Part shown: one piece after another, positions 10,001 to 16,317 of the stretch
How the letters are laid out: each line of letters starts with the position of its first letter
Numbering within the stretch: position 1 is the stretch's first letter
Source: Chlamydomonas sphaeroides
Taxonomy: Eukaryota; Chlorophyta; Chlorophyceae; Chlamydomonadales; Chlamydomonadaceae
NCBI GenBank assembly: GCA_001662425.1
Contig: BDDC01001914.1
Coordinates: 1-18,669, forward strand
Direction: 5' to 3'
Length of the DNA stretch: 18,669 nt
Position numbers and translations under genes: made by a program
The notes under the pieces: generated by a model
The model's database searches: none
Seen by the model: only the letters and a program-made list of their open reading frames with translations
Told to the model about the DNA's origin: nothing

Positions 10001-13000
10001 GCAGCGGAGCCGAGCACTGTGCCCTTGCGGCCTACACTGTTGGCTCTGCCGCCAAGGGTCAATACGCGCTGGCGTCGCGTGGGGCAGCTGGCAGCTGGGC
10101 GCATGCCCTCTCCACCTGCTGCAGCCGGGGCGCCGAAAGGCAAATCCAGTCAGATAGCGGTTGTGCCAGCAGCAGCGGGCAGCCCCATCACCAGCGGCAC
10201 GGCAGGAGCAGCGGCGGCTACGGCACAGGGCGTAGCAGCAGCAGAGCCTAGAACCGGGCCTGCGGCCGGAACTTGCCGTCGGGGAGCCGCAGGTGCAGCG
10301 GCGGTCGGGACGGCAGCGGCAAGGCCCGCCGCTGGCATCTCGCTGGCAAAGGACGGCGCAGCACGGCGTGGCGCCGGCGGATCTGCTCGTCCTGATGTGC
10401 AACAGGTAATGCAGTGTAGCGCAGGTGGCCTGTTGGCAGGCGGCCTGAATGTCCGGGACGCACGGACCTCATCCCTGCTCGCACCCTACCTCTGGCCTGC
10501 CTCCCCAGCTGCTGGCGGCTGCGTCTGGCGACGCGCCCGGAGCCACTGGGCCGCCAAGCGCCCGCCCTGCTGCTTCCCCGTGTTACGCAGCTCTGGTTAC
10601 CGCGGGCGTGCAGGCAGGGGCTGCGGCATCGCTTGCGCCCATCAGCGAGGCGGCGGCGGCCGCTGCCGTTTCAGCAGGTGCAAGCCCAGCAGCTGCCGCA
10701 CCCCTTGCCGCAGCGCCCGATGAGGACAGCGACGCACCCCGGCGGCCTCGCTTCGCTCGGCGACCGGCCCCCGCACCACTCCCCGCTGCCTTGCCCGCCG
10801 GGGGCAGCGGCCGCACACGCACGGGGTTGGGGTCCGGCATGGACATGGACATGCCGCCGGCGCATATGGCTGGCTTGGGACGGCAGTGGCGCAGGCTTCG
10901 CCGTGTTGAAGCGACTGTAGTGCCAGGCGAGGAGGGCGGCCTCTTGGCAGCAGCGGCCCCTGCAGCACAGGCCCAGGTGGGGCCCGTAGATAGATGCGTA
11001 GCCTTGCACCGCAGCGGCTTTGTTTCTGCGTTGCAGCAGTTCATCATGGGTTGGACTGCATGCCCTCGCTGAGCGAGCGGGTGTGCCTCCTGCCTGCGAC
11101 CTGCCCATGCATTCCCTGCAGGTTGGCTCTGCAGCCGTCGTAGCTGCTGCTGCGCACACGCCCGGGCAAAGGGCCGCCGAGGAGGCACTGAGGCCGCCCC
11201 ACCCGAAGCGCCGCCGCACCAGCGCTGCTCGCGACGACGCATCCCGCCCTGCAGCACCGCCGGTGAGGCACCCCTCGCAAGGGACCGCACGGCGTGGGTG
11301 GCATTCATTCCTTGGCAGCTTTTTGTCAACGCGCTGTTGCATGCGTCCGGTGCGGTAGCGGGGTGCTATGCTTCCTACGCACGAAATGAGTACTGGTGTG
11401 CCCAAGTAACCACACCCGCCCGCCCACGCACCAGAGTCCCGTGTTGCCAACATGCCTCAGGCTGCCTCCAGCGGCCGCCACATCCGAACTGGCGCCGCCC
11501 AAGGCCGGCGTCGCCCTGGCGCCTTTGCAGCTGCACCCACGGCTGCCGCCGCAGCGGCGGTCGTAGAAGGCACGACACCAGCCGCCACCGGTGCCTATGG
11601 CGGCTCTGCGGGTGCTGCTGGCAGCGGGGCCTCCAGCGAGCAACCAAAGCTGTACCGCCTGAGCCCGCTAGGGAGGGCCCCCAACGCCCTCGCCGTGCCC
11701 ATCACTACCGCCCGCGCGGCCTTTGCGGAGGCCCTGGCTGCCGCCGCCAGCGCACGGCAGCCGCAGCCCCTGCAGCTGTCCGCCCGAGCGGCTGCTGGTC
11801 CCGGGAGCAGCAGTGGCCTCCACACTTCACACTTCAGCTTGTCCTGTACGGCGGCAGCAACAGTGGCAACGGTGGTGGCCACAGCGAGGATGCAGACGGG
11901 GGCAGCGGTGGCCCCGCGGTGGCCAGCGGTGGCAGCGGTGGCCGCCTGCAAGACGCCCGCCCGCTGATGTCCCGCCTGCAAGGCGCCCAGCAGACCGGCG
12001 GCAGCCACGGCGAGGGTGCAGGCGTGGATGCCGGGCCTGCCGCAACCGCAGGCCTGGCGTGTCGCCTCAACTGTGCCAGCCCGCTGGTGGCCCACCTGGG
12101 CGCTCAGCGCGGCGACGATCTGCACCTGGCGGCACACCCCGACGGCCGGCTGGTGGTGGTCCTGGGCGCGCTGCCCACGGACGACCCGCTGGCTGTGGTG
12201 TTGTCGGAGGCTGCCGTCCGTGGCGGCAGCTGCTGTGTACGCATCAGCACGGTGTGCGCGCTGCTGGGCCCTGGGGCCGCGGCGCTGGGCCCCGGGGACG
12301 ACGGCGCCAGCTTCACTCTGGACGTGCGTGACCCGGCCTTCCGGCCAGGGCCCAGATGGGTCGGCCGGCTGCGCTGCGTTGACAAACGCAATGAGGCCAG
12401 CGCAGGCATATGGGCCCTGAGTGGTCTGCGAGAGTGGTTCAAGGCGCGCAAGCTGGCAGCAGGCGACCGGTTGCGACTCGCGACGGTGCCGGCTGCCAAC
12501 TTGCCGGCCACAGTAGCAGTAGCAGGGGCCGTCGCCAACGACGTTGAGAGCACTGCTGGCGTGGAGGCCGTCACCATCGGGGCCGTCTCCGTGCAGCTGT
12601 TGCGGACAGCGAGCGAAGAGCCGCCGGTCGAGCTGCAGCCTGCCGCTCGTCGGCCCGGGACCTCGACCTTGCGTCCGGTCCGTGCGCCCGCTGAGGGCGG
12701 CGGCACGGCCACGTGCTACAAGGTCACAGTCAACAAGCACACGCTCATACCGCCGCGCCGGGCGGTGGAGCATGCTTTCCCGCAGCAGCTCGCCGCCTAC
12801 ACGGCCGCCCTTGCCCGGCATCGCGAGTGCAGTGACGAGGGGGGCCAGAGCCAGGGGCAGGGTCGCGCCCTTGCTGCAGCAGCCGGCGGCATCTTTTGGG
12901 AGGCGCACATCACTGTGTACGCACGTGATGCCTCTTCTGGCGAGCTGCGTGCCTTCCAAGCCAAGCTGGCGCACGGCCGAGACACCACTGGGCCCTTCTA

Positions 13001-16000
13001 CCTCAAGAATGGAGGCGCCCTGCGCAAAGCCGCGGGCCTGGGCGGCGACTCGCCCACACAGCTGACCGTGCTGCCGGACGGCCGGGCGTTGCTGGGCCCC
13101 GCGGAGCACAACTTTGATGCGCGGCCCCCAGCAAACCATCTGCTGGTGACCAAGTCGATGCTGAGGTGAGCGGTCGCTTGGTAGCATGGTCGCTTGGTAG
13201 CATGGTCGCTGCTGCTGCTGAGTGCTGCGACGTAGCTGATCTCAGATGGCGGACAGAGAATGCTACGCTGCCCTTGCTCGCTGGTTAATGCTGCTGTCCA
13301 TTGCGTGCCTATGTGCAGAGCTCATACGTTTCCAATGCGCCAAGCCGCCGCCGCCCTGCTCCTGGGCCCGGACCTTGCCGGCTCCAGCCGCCAACCGCCT
13401 GGCAGCACATCGGGGTCGTCCGATGAAAACCCTCGCCCTTTGCGCATCCCTATCGCCTGCTTTCAGCTGTCGCCTCCACCCAGCGGCCCTGCAGTGTCGC
13501 AGCAGCCACCCAGCGGCACCTGCAGAAGCACAGGCGGCTGGGTTGCAAGCTTCCGACCGCCGCCCTCCCACCGCAGCAAAGGGGCCAAGGAGGTGAAATG
13601 GCGCGTGGCCAGCCTTCAAGGCTGGCTGCGGCGTGTAAGGGCGGCGGTGGGCGACGTCCTTATCTTCTCGGCAACCGCGGCCGACGAGCCAGGGGACTTG
13701 CCGCGTATTGCAGTGCGCTTGGAGCGGGTGCTGCACCCGCAGCCGGCAGCTGCTGGGGGGCAGGAGGAGCAGGGCCAGCAGGGGAGCGGAGGCCAAGAGG
13801 AATGTAGCGGTGACATGGCAACAGCAGCGTGGCGGGCTCTGGTATGTGGCCTTCAGCGGCGGCGGCGGTCTGCGGCAGCAGCCGCAACCACAGCTTCTGG
13901 TGACGTGGCAGCAGCAGGACCCACAGCTTCTGGTGACGTGGCAGCAGCAGGACCCACAGCTGCCGGTTCCGGCCCGATCACGCATGACGGCAGTGCAGGG
14001 GCTGCTGCAGCTGTCGCCGCTGGCAACCCCGCAGGCATGGCAGCATCCGCGGCAGCGTGGCGAGCTCTGTTGTCTGGCCTCCGGCAGCGACTGCGCAAGA
14101 CAGCCGCAGCCCATGCTGCTGAGGAAGGCCCAGGTGATGGAGGCGGCGGCAATGGCATCACGCGCAGCACCACGGCTTCGGACTCGGCTGGTGCCGTCAG
14201 CGGCGTGGCTGGGCCCATTCCACAGGGCCAGGGCCAGGGCCAGGCGGTCGTGGAGCTCGGCAGGGCACCCATGCTGCTGCATGCCTGCATGGTCGATATC
14301 ACCGAAGCAGCCTTGCACAAGGGCTCACCGGTCAGCGTGCGACGCAGTGCGCTGGCGGCAGCGCTGGGTGACGGCGCGCTGCCGGGCCTGGGCCCGGGCA
14401 GCGCCCCCCTGCCGGTGGTGGAGCTGGTTGGCCACCAGCGGGAGGTGGTCCGGCTGGGAGCCGAGCTGCGGTGCCAGAGGCAGGCGAACCACGGAGGTCA
14501 CCAGTGGTTCATCCACAAGCTGCGGCCATGGCTGACGGCAACACAGCGGAGACAGGTGACGTGCTGAGCCTGTCTCGGGCGGAGCTGCTGGGTGGGGGCA
14601 TGGCGCTGGCTGTGACCCTGGAGCGTGCAGCCGAGCAACGGCGCCGGAAGCGCACGCGGACCTCAGCACAGGATGGCAGCAGCCCCGCCGCTGCCAGCAG
14701 CCCCGCCGCCGCTGCCGATGCGCCGCCTGCTGCTGTCATAAGCACACAGCGGGAGGATTCGTTCGTGGTGGCGCGCAAGCGAGGCCACCGCCTCCCGCCG
14801 CCCAGGGAAGCCGTCGCACTGGCGTGGCCCTCCATTTACGCCGCCGCCACAGCTGATGGCGGCCGGGACCTAAGTGTGCCCGTCACACTCTACGTGCGCA
14901 GCGGCGCCAGTGGCGACGGCCCTGGCCCTGGCCAGCTGCAGGCCTGGGCCGTGCGCCTCACCTCCGTGCGTGGTGGCTCACAGTTTGAGTTCACGCAAGC
15001 CATTGACGCTGCAAAATCGGTCGGCGCGCAGCCCGGCACCCCGTTACGCTTCACCGTGCGGCCCGACAGACGGATGGTGGTGGAGCGGGCGGCACCCGAG
15101 GAGGACCCCCGCTTAGAACCGGGCACGGCGCGCCTCACACGGCATACATTCCGCAGGGAGTGCTTCCAGCTGCACGCGGCCACGGCCAACATGCTTCTTG
15201 GCAGCGAGCTCGCAGCCCGAGGGCTGGGGCTGCCGGTGTGGCGCCGCCGTCGGCCGCAGCCAGCGGAGGAGGATGGCGGCGCTGACGACCAGGAGGAGGG
15301 CGCAGACCAGCAGCAGGATGGCCCCGGCGGCGGCTCCCACACCGCTCCCCTTGACCAGCACTCCTACAAGCGGCTGCTGGCACGCGCGGCCATCCCCGTG
15401 GCGGCGGAGCGGTGGCAAGAGCGAGAGGGCGGAGGCGGCTGGGCTGCTGCTTGCGAGGAGCCGGAGCTGGTGACTGTGGGCCGGCTCTACAGCTTCACGT
15501 GTGAGCGGGGGCCGCGGGGCAGCAGGGACAAGGTGGTGTGGAAGGTGGCGGGCATTGGCGCCTGGCTGCGCGGTGTGGGGGCGGCGCCGGGCGACGTGGT
15601 GCGGCTGGCAGCTGTGGACCGGGCCCTCGTGGCTGAAGCGGATGGTGGCGAGCGAGGAGGGCAGCAGGCATGGGAGGAGGGCGGCGTGGGCCCGGCGGCG
15701 GCGGTGGAGCCGGCGCTGGAGGCAGCAGCAGCGGACGCGGACGCGGAGCTGGAGCACCGAGGAGGCAGGCCGGCGGAGGTGCGTCGCATTGCCATCCGCA
15801 TACGGCTGCAGGAGGCGCAGCCGCCAGAGCAGGAGCAGCCGCAGCCGAACGCGAACGCGGCGGCGACAATGCAGGTAGGCGAAAGCGGCGCCGGCCCGGC
15901 ACCAGGGGTGGCAGCTGTGGTGCAGGAGGGCCCGTATGGGCCGCCGGCTGCGGGGGCTGTGCGGCGGGAGAGCTGCACACCGCCGCCGCAGCGACATCTG

Positions 16001-16228
16001 GGCGCAGGCCTCGGGGTGGAGCTGATGCGCGGTGTGGAGGTGGCCGCCGGCGGAGCGGCTGCTGCGGCCACGGCGGGCAGCGGCGGGTGCAGGAGCGCGG
16101 CGGCCGCGCGGCTTGGTCCCCGAGAGGCCGGGCCGCCAGCAGCCAAGCGGGAGGCGGCGCTGCAGGCCGCAGCAGTGGGCCCACCAGCGCCCAAGCGCCT
16201 TCACGTGACGGCAGCCCCTGCGCAGTGA
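4082..16228 (+). CDS. Giant tandem B3-like repeat protein, probably nuclear
   Basis: I do not recognise a named family. Proposed exons are 3935 (or first in-frame ATG 4082)-6937, 7297-9450, 9626-10405, 10509-10976, 11122-11262, about 11461-13165 and 13319-16228. They join in consistent phases apart from two one-base frame breaks near 11800 and at 14555. From 4082 this gives about 3,670 residues; the 5' exons upstream could add about 80. The protein has a disordered Ala/Pro/Gly-rich N-terminus (about 450 residues), a first block of five half-units (5453-8715), a disordered centre of about 800 residues, a second block of seven half-units (11647-15818) and a disordered tail. Alpha half-units carry an IPPRRAVEHAFP-like motif; beta half-units carry W-x-V-x-GL-x-x-WL, seven residues, then GD-x-L-x-L. 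These recall the IPK-x-x-AE-x-x-FP and GW-x-x-FV ... L-x-x-GD motifs of the plant B3 DNA-binding domain. Basic clusters SKRRRSD, PKRRRT, RRRKRTRT and APKRLHV suggest nuclear import. DNA binding is inferred, and the model could be two adjacent genes split in the low-complexity centre. Confidence 0.62.
5453..5920 (+). other. Alpha half-unit 1 of the tandem array
   Basis: It begins HVLRRYRASTLFVPLGAVQA with AFPSQLQTAF following, then PVTLHARV, an insert, GLVAYAVQVRAYSNCNVAFL and a DAALRLALLP strand, ending with VVELGDPP. The order is the same as in the other alpha copies: N-terminal strand, 'VP-x4-A-x-x-AFP' motif, hydrophobic strand, 'R-x-x-LLP', 'VVE'. Confidence 0.6.
5921..6331 (+). other. 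Beta half-unit 1 of the tandem array
   Basis: It begins YVLTASALRNNFFSVPMPTM, then IPVEVATGE, then GIWRMYGLKPWLQSQGAAQG followed by DVLRLTVLPP, and closes with RVRVSLERT. This is the clearest B3-like copy: 'LT-x-S-x-LR-x-x-FF-x-VP' at the start and 'W-x-x-x-GL-x-x-WL ... GD-x-L-x-L' at the end match the layout of a B3 domain. Confidence 0.62.
6452..6862 (+). other. Alpha half-unit 2 of the tandem array
   Basis: It reads IMFHVRTSNNVLGATRKAAR, then MLFPGPFKAL, PVRLFIRPP, an acidic Ala-rich insert, then AELVLYGGNNYTFTGVAKL and LAPGDHARMRL with a closing VVVVERCGAP. The LVLYGG-x-N motif recurs in the fourth alpha copy near 11830, which supports common origin. Confidence 0.62.
6863..7755 (+). other. 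Beta half-unit 2, split by an intron
   Basis: It begins VLQVTVAMLKHLDIALRVET and VRYLL at the exon end; after the intron it resumes GEELAARGLPGVPQLP. It then has a long low-complexity insert, PWRLTGLLRWLLDQGAAPGD, GLQLGAVLD and a closing VAAITVRLLR. The LLGEELAARGL join matches LLGSELAARGL of the last beta copy, which validates the splice. Confidence 0.62.
6938..7296 (+). other. Intron of the large gene
   Basis: The donor is CTGCTG|GTGAGT and the acceptor ACGCCAG|GGC, phase 0, 359 bases. Splicing rebuilds RYLLGEELAARGL, which is independently supported by the matching motif at about 15190-15230. Confidence 0.85.
7920..8115 (+). other. Basic clusters of nuclear-localisation type
   Basis: Within the disordered linker after beta unit 2, SRKRTLEEAAEGDEA and, about 40 residues later, SKRRRSDQLRFG form two short basic groups. 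They have the look of mono- or bipartite nuclear-localisation signals. The intervening residues are acidic and Ala-rich. Function is inferred from composition only. Confidence 0.4.
8362..8715 (+). other. Divergent alpha-like half-unit 3
   Basis: It reads YLIQLTATERMVQRSTLLLT then EALARRAGL, QRVAVTMPG, SSWAVTVKLLGLPGG and AGQRYRLCRG. The WAV-x-V/L strand resembles WAVRLTSVRGG of the last alpha copy and the start resembles the N-terminal strand of other units, but the 'VP ... AFP' motif is absent. It may be a degenerate copy. Confidence 0.42.
9451..9625 (+). other. Intron of the large gene, donor uncertain
   Basis: The acceptor TATTTGGCTGCAG|AGC ends at 9625 with a good pyrimidine tract. Donor GTGTGT at 9451 keeps phase 0 and connects to the frame that joins the next exon. 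The more canonical GTGAGC at 9458 would end in phase 1 and lead into frames that stop at 9882 or 10157. Confidence 0.45.
10406..10508 (+). other. Intron of the large gene
   Basis: The donor is CAACAG|GTAATG and the acceptor CTCCCCAG|CTG, phase 0, 103 bases. It carries an in-frame stop in the downstream reading, and its removal links two open frames. Confidence 0.65.
10977..11121 (+). other. Intron of the large gene
   Basis: The donor is GCCCAG|GTGGGG and the acceptor TTCCCTGCAG|GTT, phase 0, 145 bases. It contains stop codons in the coding frame, so it must be removed for the model to hold. Confidence 0.65.
11263..11460 (+). other. Intron of the large gene, acceptor uncertain
   Basis: The donor is CCGCCG|GTGAGG, directly after a 47-codon exon carrying the PKRRRT cluster. 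In-phase acceptors exist at CCAGAG|TCC (exon from 11437) and CCTCAG|GCT (exon from 11461). Either leads into the same frame. Confidence 0.6.
11647..12188 (+). other. Alpha half-unit 4, with a reading-frame break
   Basis: It reads KLYRLSPLGRAPNALAVPIT then ARAAFAEALAAAAS and PLQLSARA in one frame. From about 11811 the match continues one frame over as QWPPHFTLQLVLYGGSNSG, a Gly-rich insert, SPLVAHLGAQRGDDLHLAAH and DGRLVVVLGALP. LVLYGG-x-N repeats that of alpha unit 2. The frame change sits between about 11785 and 11815 and no GT-AG intron of suitable length fits. Confidence 0.58.
11890..11965 (+). repeat. GGC/GGT-rich coding microsatellite (Gly/Ser linker)
   Basis: Imperfect repeats of GGTGGC and AGCGGTGGC encode GGSGG-type linker residues inside alpha unit 4. 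The inserted linker is absent from the shorter alpha copies, so it looks like a local expansion within a loop. Confidence 0.6.
12189..12611 (+). other. Beta half-unit 4 of the tandem array
   Basis: It begins LAVVLSEAAVRGGSCCVRIS then TVCALLGPGAAAL, FTLDVRDPAFRPG, RWVGRLRC, then GIWALSGLREWFKARKLAAG followed by DRLRLATVP and a closing VSVQLLRT. The GIW-x-x-x-GL-x-x-W ... GD-x-LRL core matches beta unit 1 almost residue for residue in spacing. Confidence 0.62.
12711..13139 (+). other. Alpha half-unit 5 of the tandem array
   Basis: It reads TCYKVTVNKHTLIPPRRAVE then HAFPQQLAAYTAAL, FWEAHITVYARDASSGELRA, FYLKNGGALRKAAGLGGD and LTVLPDGRALL. The IPPRRAVEHAFP string is the closest of all copies to the IPK-x-x-AE-x-x-FP signature of plant B3 domains. 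Confidence 0.65.
13166..13318 (+). other. Intron of the large gene
   Basis: The donor is GCTGAG|GTGAGC and the acceptor TATGTGCAG|AGC, phase 2, 153 bases. Splicing completes an arginine codon and restores the beta repeat pattern SMLRAHTFPMRQ. Confidence 0.85.
13172..13210. repeat. 16-base tandem repeat, GGTCGCTTGGTAGCAT x2.4
   Basis: Two exact copies (13172-13187 and 13188-13203) plus seven bases of a third lie at the 5' end of the intron. Confidence 0.92.
13819..14110 (+). repeat. Diverged internal duplication in linker (AAWRAL ... GL motif)
   Basis: AAWRALVCGLQRRRRSAAAA near 13825-13884 and AAWRALLSGLRQRLRKTAAA near 14050-14109 are clear copies, also similar at the DNA level. They flank the 33-base tandem repeat. 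The motif is basic and may form a short helix. It does not resemble the alpha or beta half-units. Confidence 0.7.
13888..13970 (+). repeat. 33-base in-frame tandem repeat (11-residue unit, 2.4 copies)
   Basis: Two exact 33-base copies (13888-13920 and 13921-13953) and a partial third encode repeats of (T/P)TASGDVAAAG. Exact identity points to a recent duplication, and its multiple-of-three length keeps the frame open, which supports this being coding sequence. Confidence 0.92.
14268..14638 (+). other. Beta half-unit 6, with a one-base reading-frame break
   Basis: It reads LLHACMVDITEAALHKGSPV then SVRRSALAAALGDGALPGLG, PVVELVGHQREVV and QWFIHKLRPWLTATQRRQ in one frame. It continues GDVLSLSRAELLGGG and MALAVTLERAAEQ one frame over. 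WL to GD is seven residues in beta units 1, 2 and 7 and would be seven here too if one G were added to the GG at 14555-14556. No complete alpha unit precedes it, only VVELGRAP, which resembles an alpha end. Confidence 0.6.
14756..15127 (+). other. Alpha half-unit 7 (last) of the tandem array
   Basis: It reads DSFVVARKRGHRLPPPREAV then ALAWPSIYAAATA, LSVPVTLYVRSG, LQAWAVRLTSVRGGS, GTPLRFTVRPDRRMVVERAA and DPRLEPGT. All landmarks of the alpha pattern are present and it runs straight into the last beta unit. Confidence 0.64.
15128..15818 (+). other. Beta half-unit 7 (last) of the tandem array
   Basis: It begins ARLTRHTFRRECFQLHAATA then NMLLGSELAARGLGLPVWRR, followed by a long acidic Gln-rich insert. 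Then come YKRLLARAAIPVAAERW, YSFTCERGPRGSRDKVVWKV and AGIGAWLRGVGAAPGDVVRL, with RIAIRIRLQEA closing. The 2464-2597 relic is most similar to the start of this unit. Confidence 0.64.
15830..16225 (+). other. Disordered C-terminal tail with basic clusters
   Basis: The last 130 or so residues are rich in Ala, Gly, Pro and Gln with no repeat unit. Near the end PPAAKREAALQ and PPAPKRLHVTAAPAQ carry short Lys/Arg clusters flanked by proline, resembling weak nuclear-localisation signals. The stop is TGA at 16226-16228. Confidence 0.5.
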
Positions 16229-16317
16229 GGCGTGAGCTCGCGGCCCCGTTCATGTGATTGTGCCGACTCTTGCGAGCGCAGTGATGCGTGAACTCGCGGC
16301 ACCATGTGGTATTGCCG
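16221..16317. repeat. Imperfect 56-base tandem duplication spanning the stop codon
   Basis: CGCAGTGAGGCGTGAGCTCGCGG from 16221 recurs as CGCAGTGATGCGTGAACTCGCGG from 16277, and both continue to ATTGTGCCG or ATTGCCG. The first copy contains the stop codon of the large gene and the second lies wholly in the 3' UTR. Confidence 0.8.

Larger units (their letters stand above)
8716..11646 (+). other. Central low-complexity, disordered region of the large protein, with introns
   Basis: The proposed exons here encode Ala, Gly, Pro, Gln and Ser runs, including QQPQPQQEEQPMQQPQQEEQ near 9720-9780, the RRPRFARRP group near 10745 and PKRRRT near 11207. No repeat half-unit is recognisable. Reading frame here was chosen from splice phase continuity rather than homology, so exon edges are weaker than elsewhere. 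A gene boundary could hide here. Confidence 0.45.
13140..13730 (+). other. Beta half-unit 5, split by an intron
   Basis: It begins LLVTKSMLR at the exon end and resumes AHTFPMRQAAAALLLGPDLA after splicing. It continues with PLRIPIACF, an insert, VKWRVASLQGWLRRVRAAVG and DVLIFSATA, closing with RIAVRLERV. The rebuilt 'TK-x-x-LR-x-x-x-F-x-x ... LLG-x-x-LA' series matches beta units 1 and 7. Confidence 0.62.

Noticed and set aside
11595..13187. 530-codon open frame on the - strand, and other long antisense ORFs at 13263-14318, 15113-16204 and 15495-16397
   Set aside because: These mirror the coding strand of a GC-rich gene where stop codons are rare. They show no recognisable motif and no repeat pattern, while the + strand frames carry aligned half-units.
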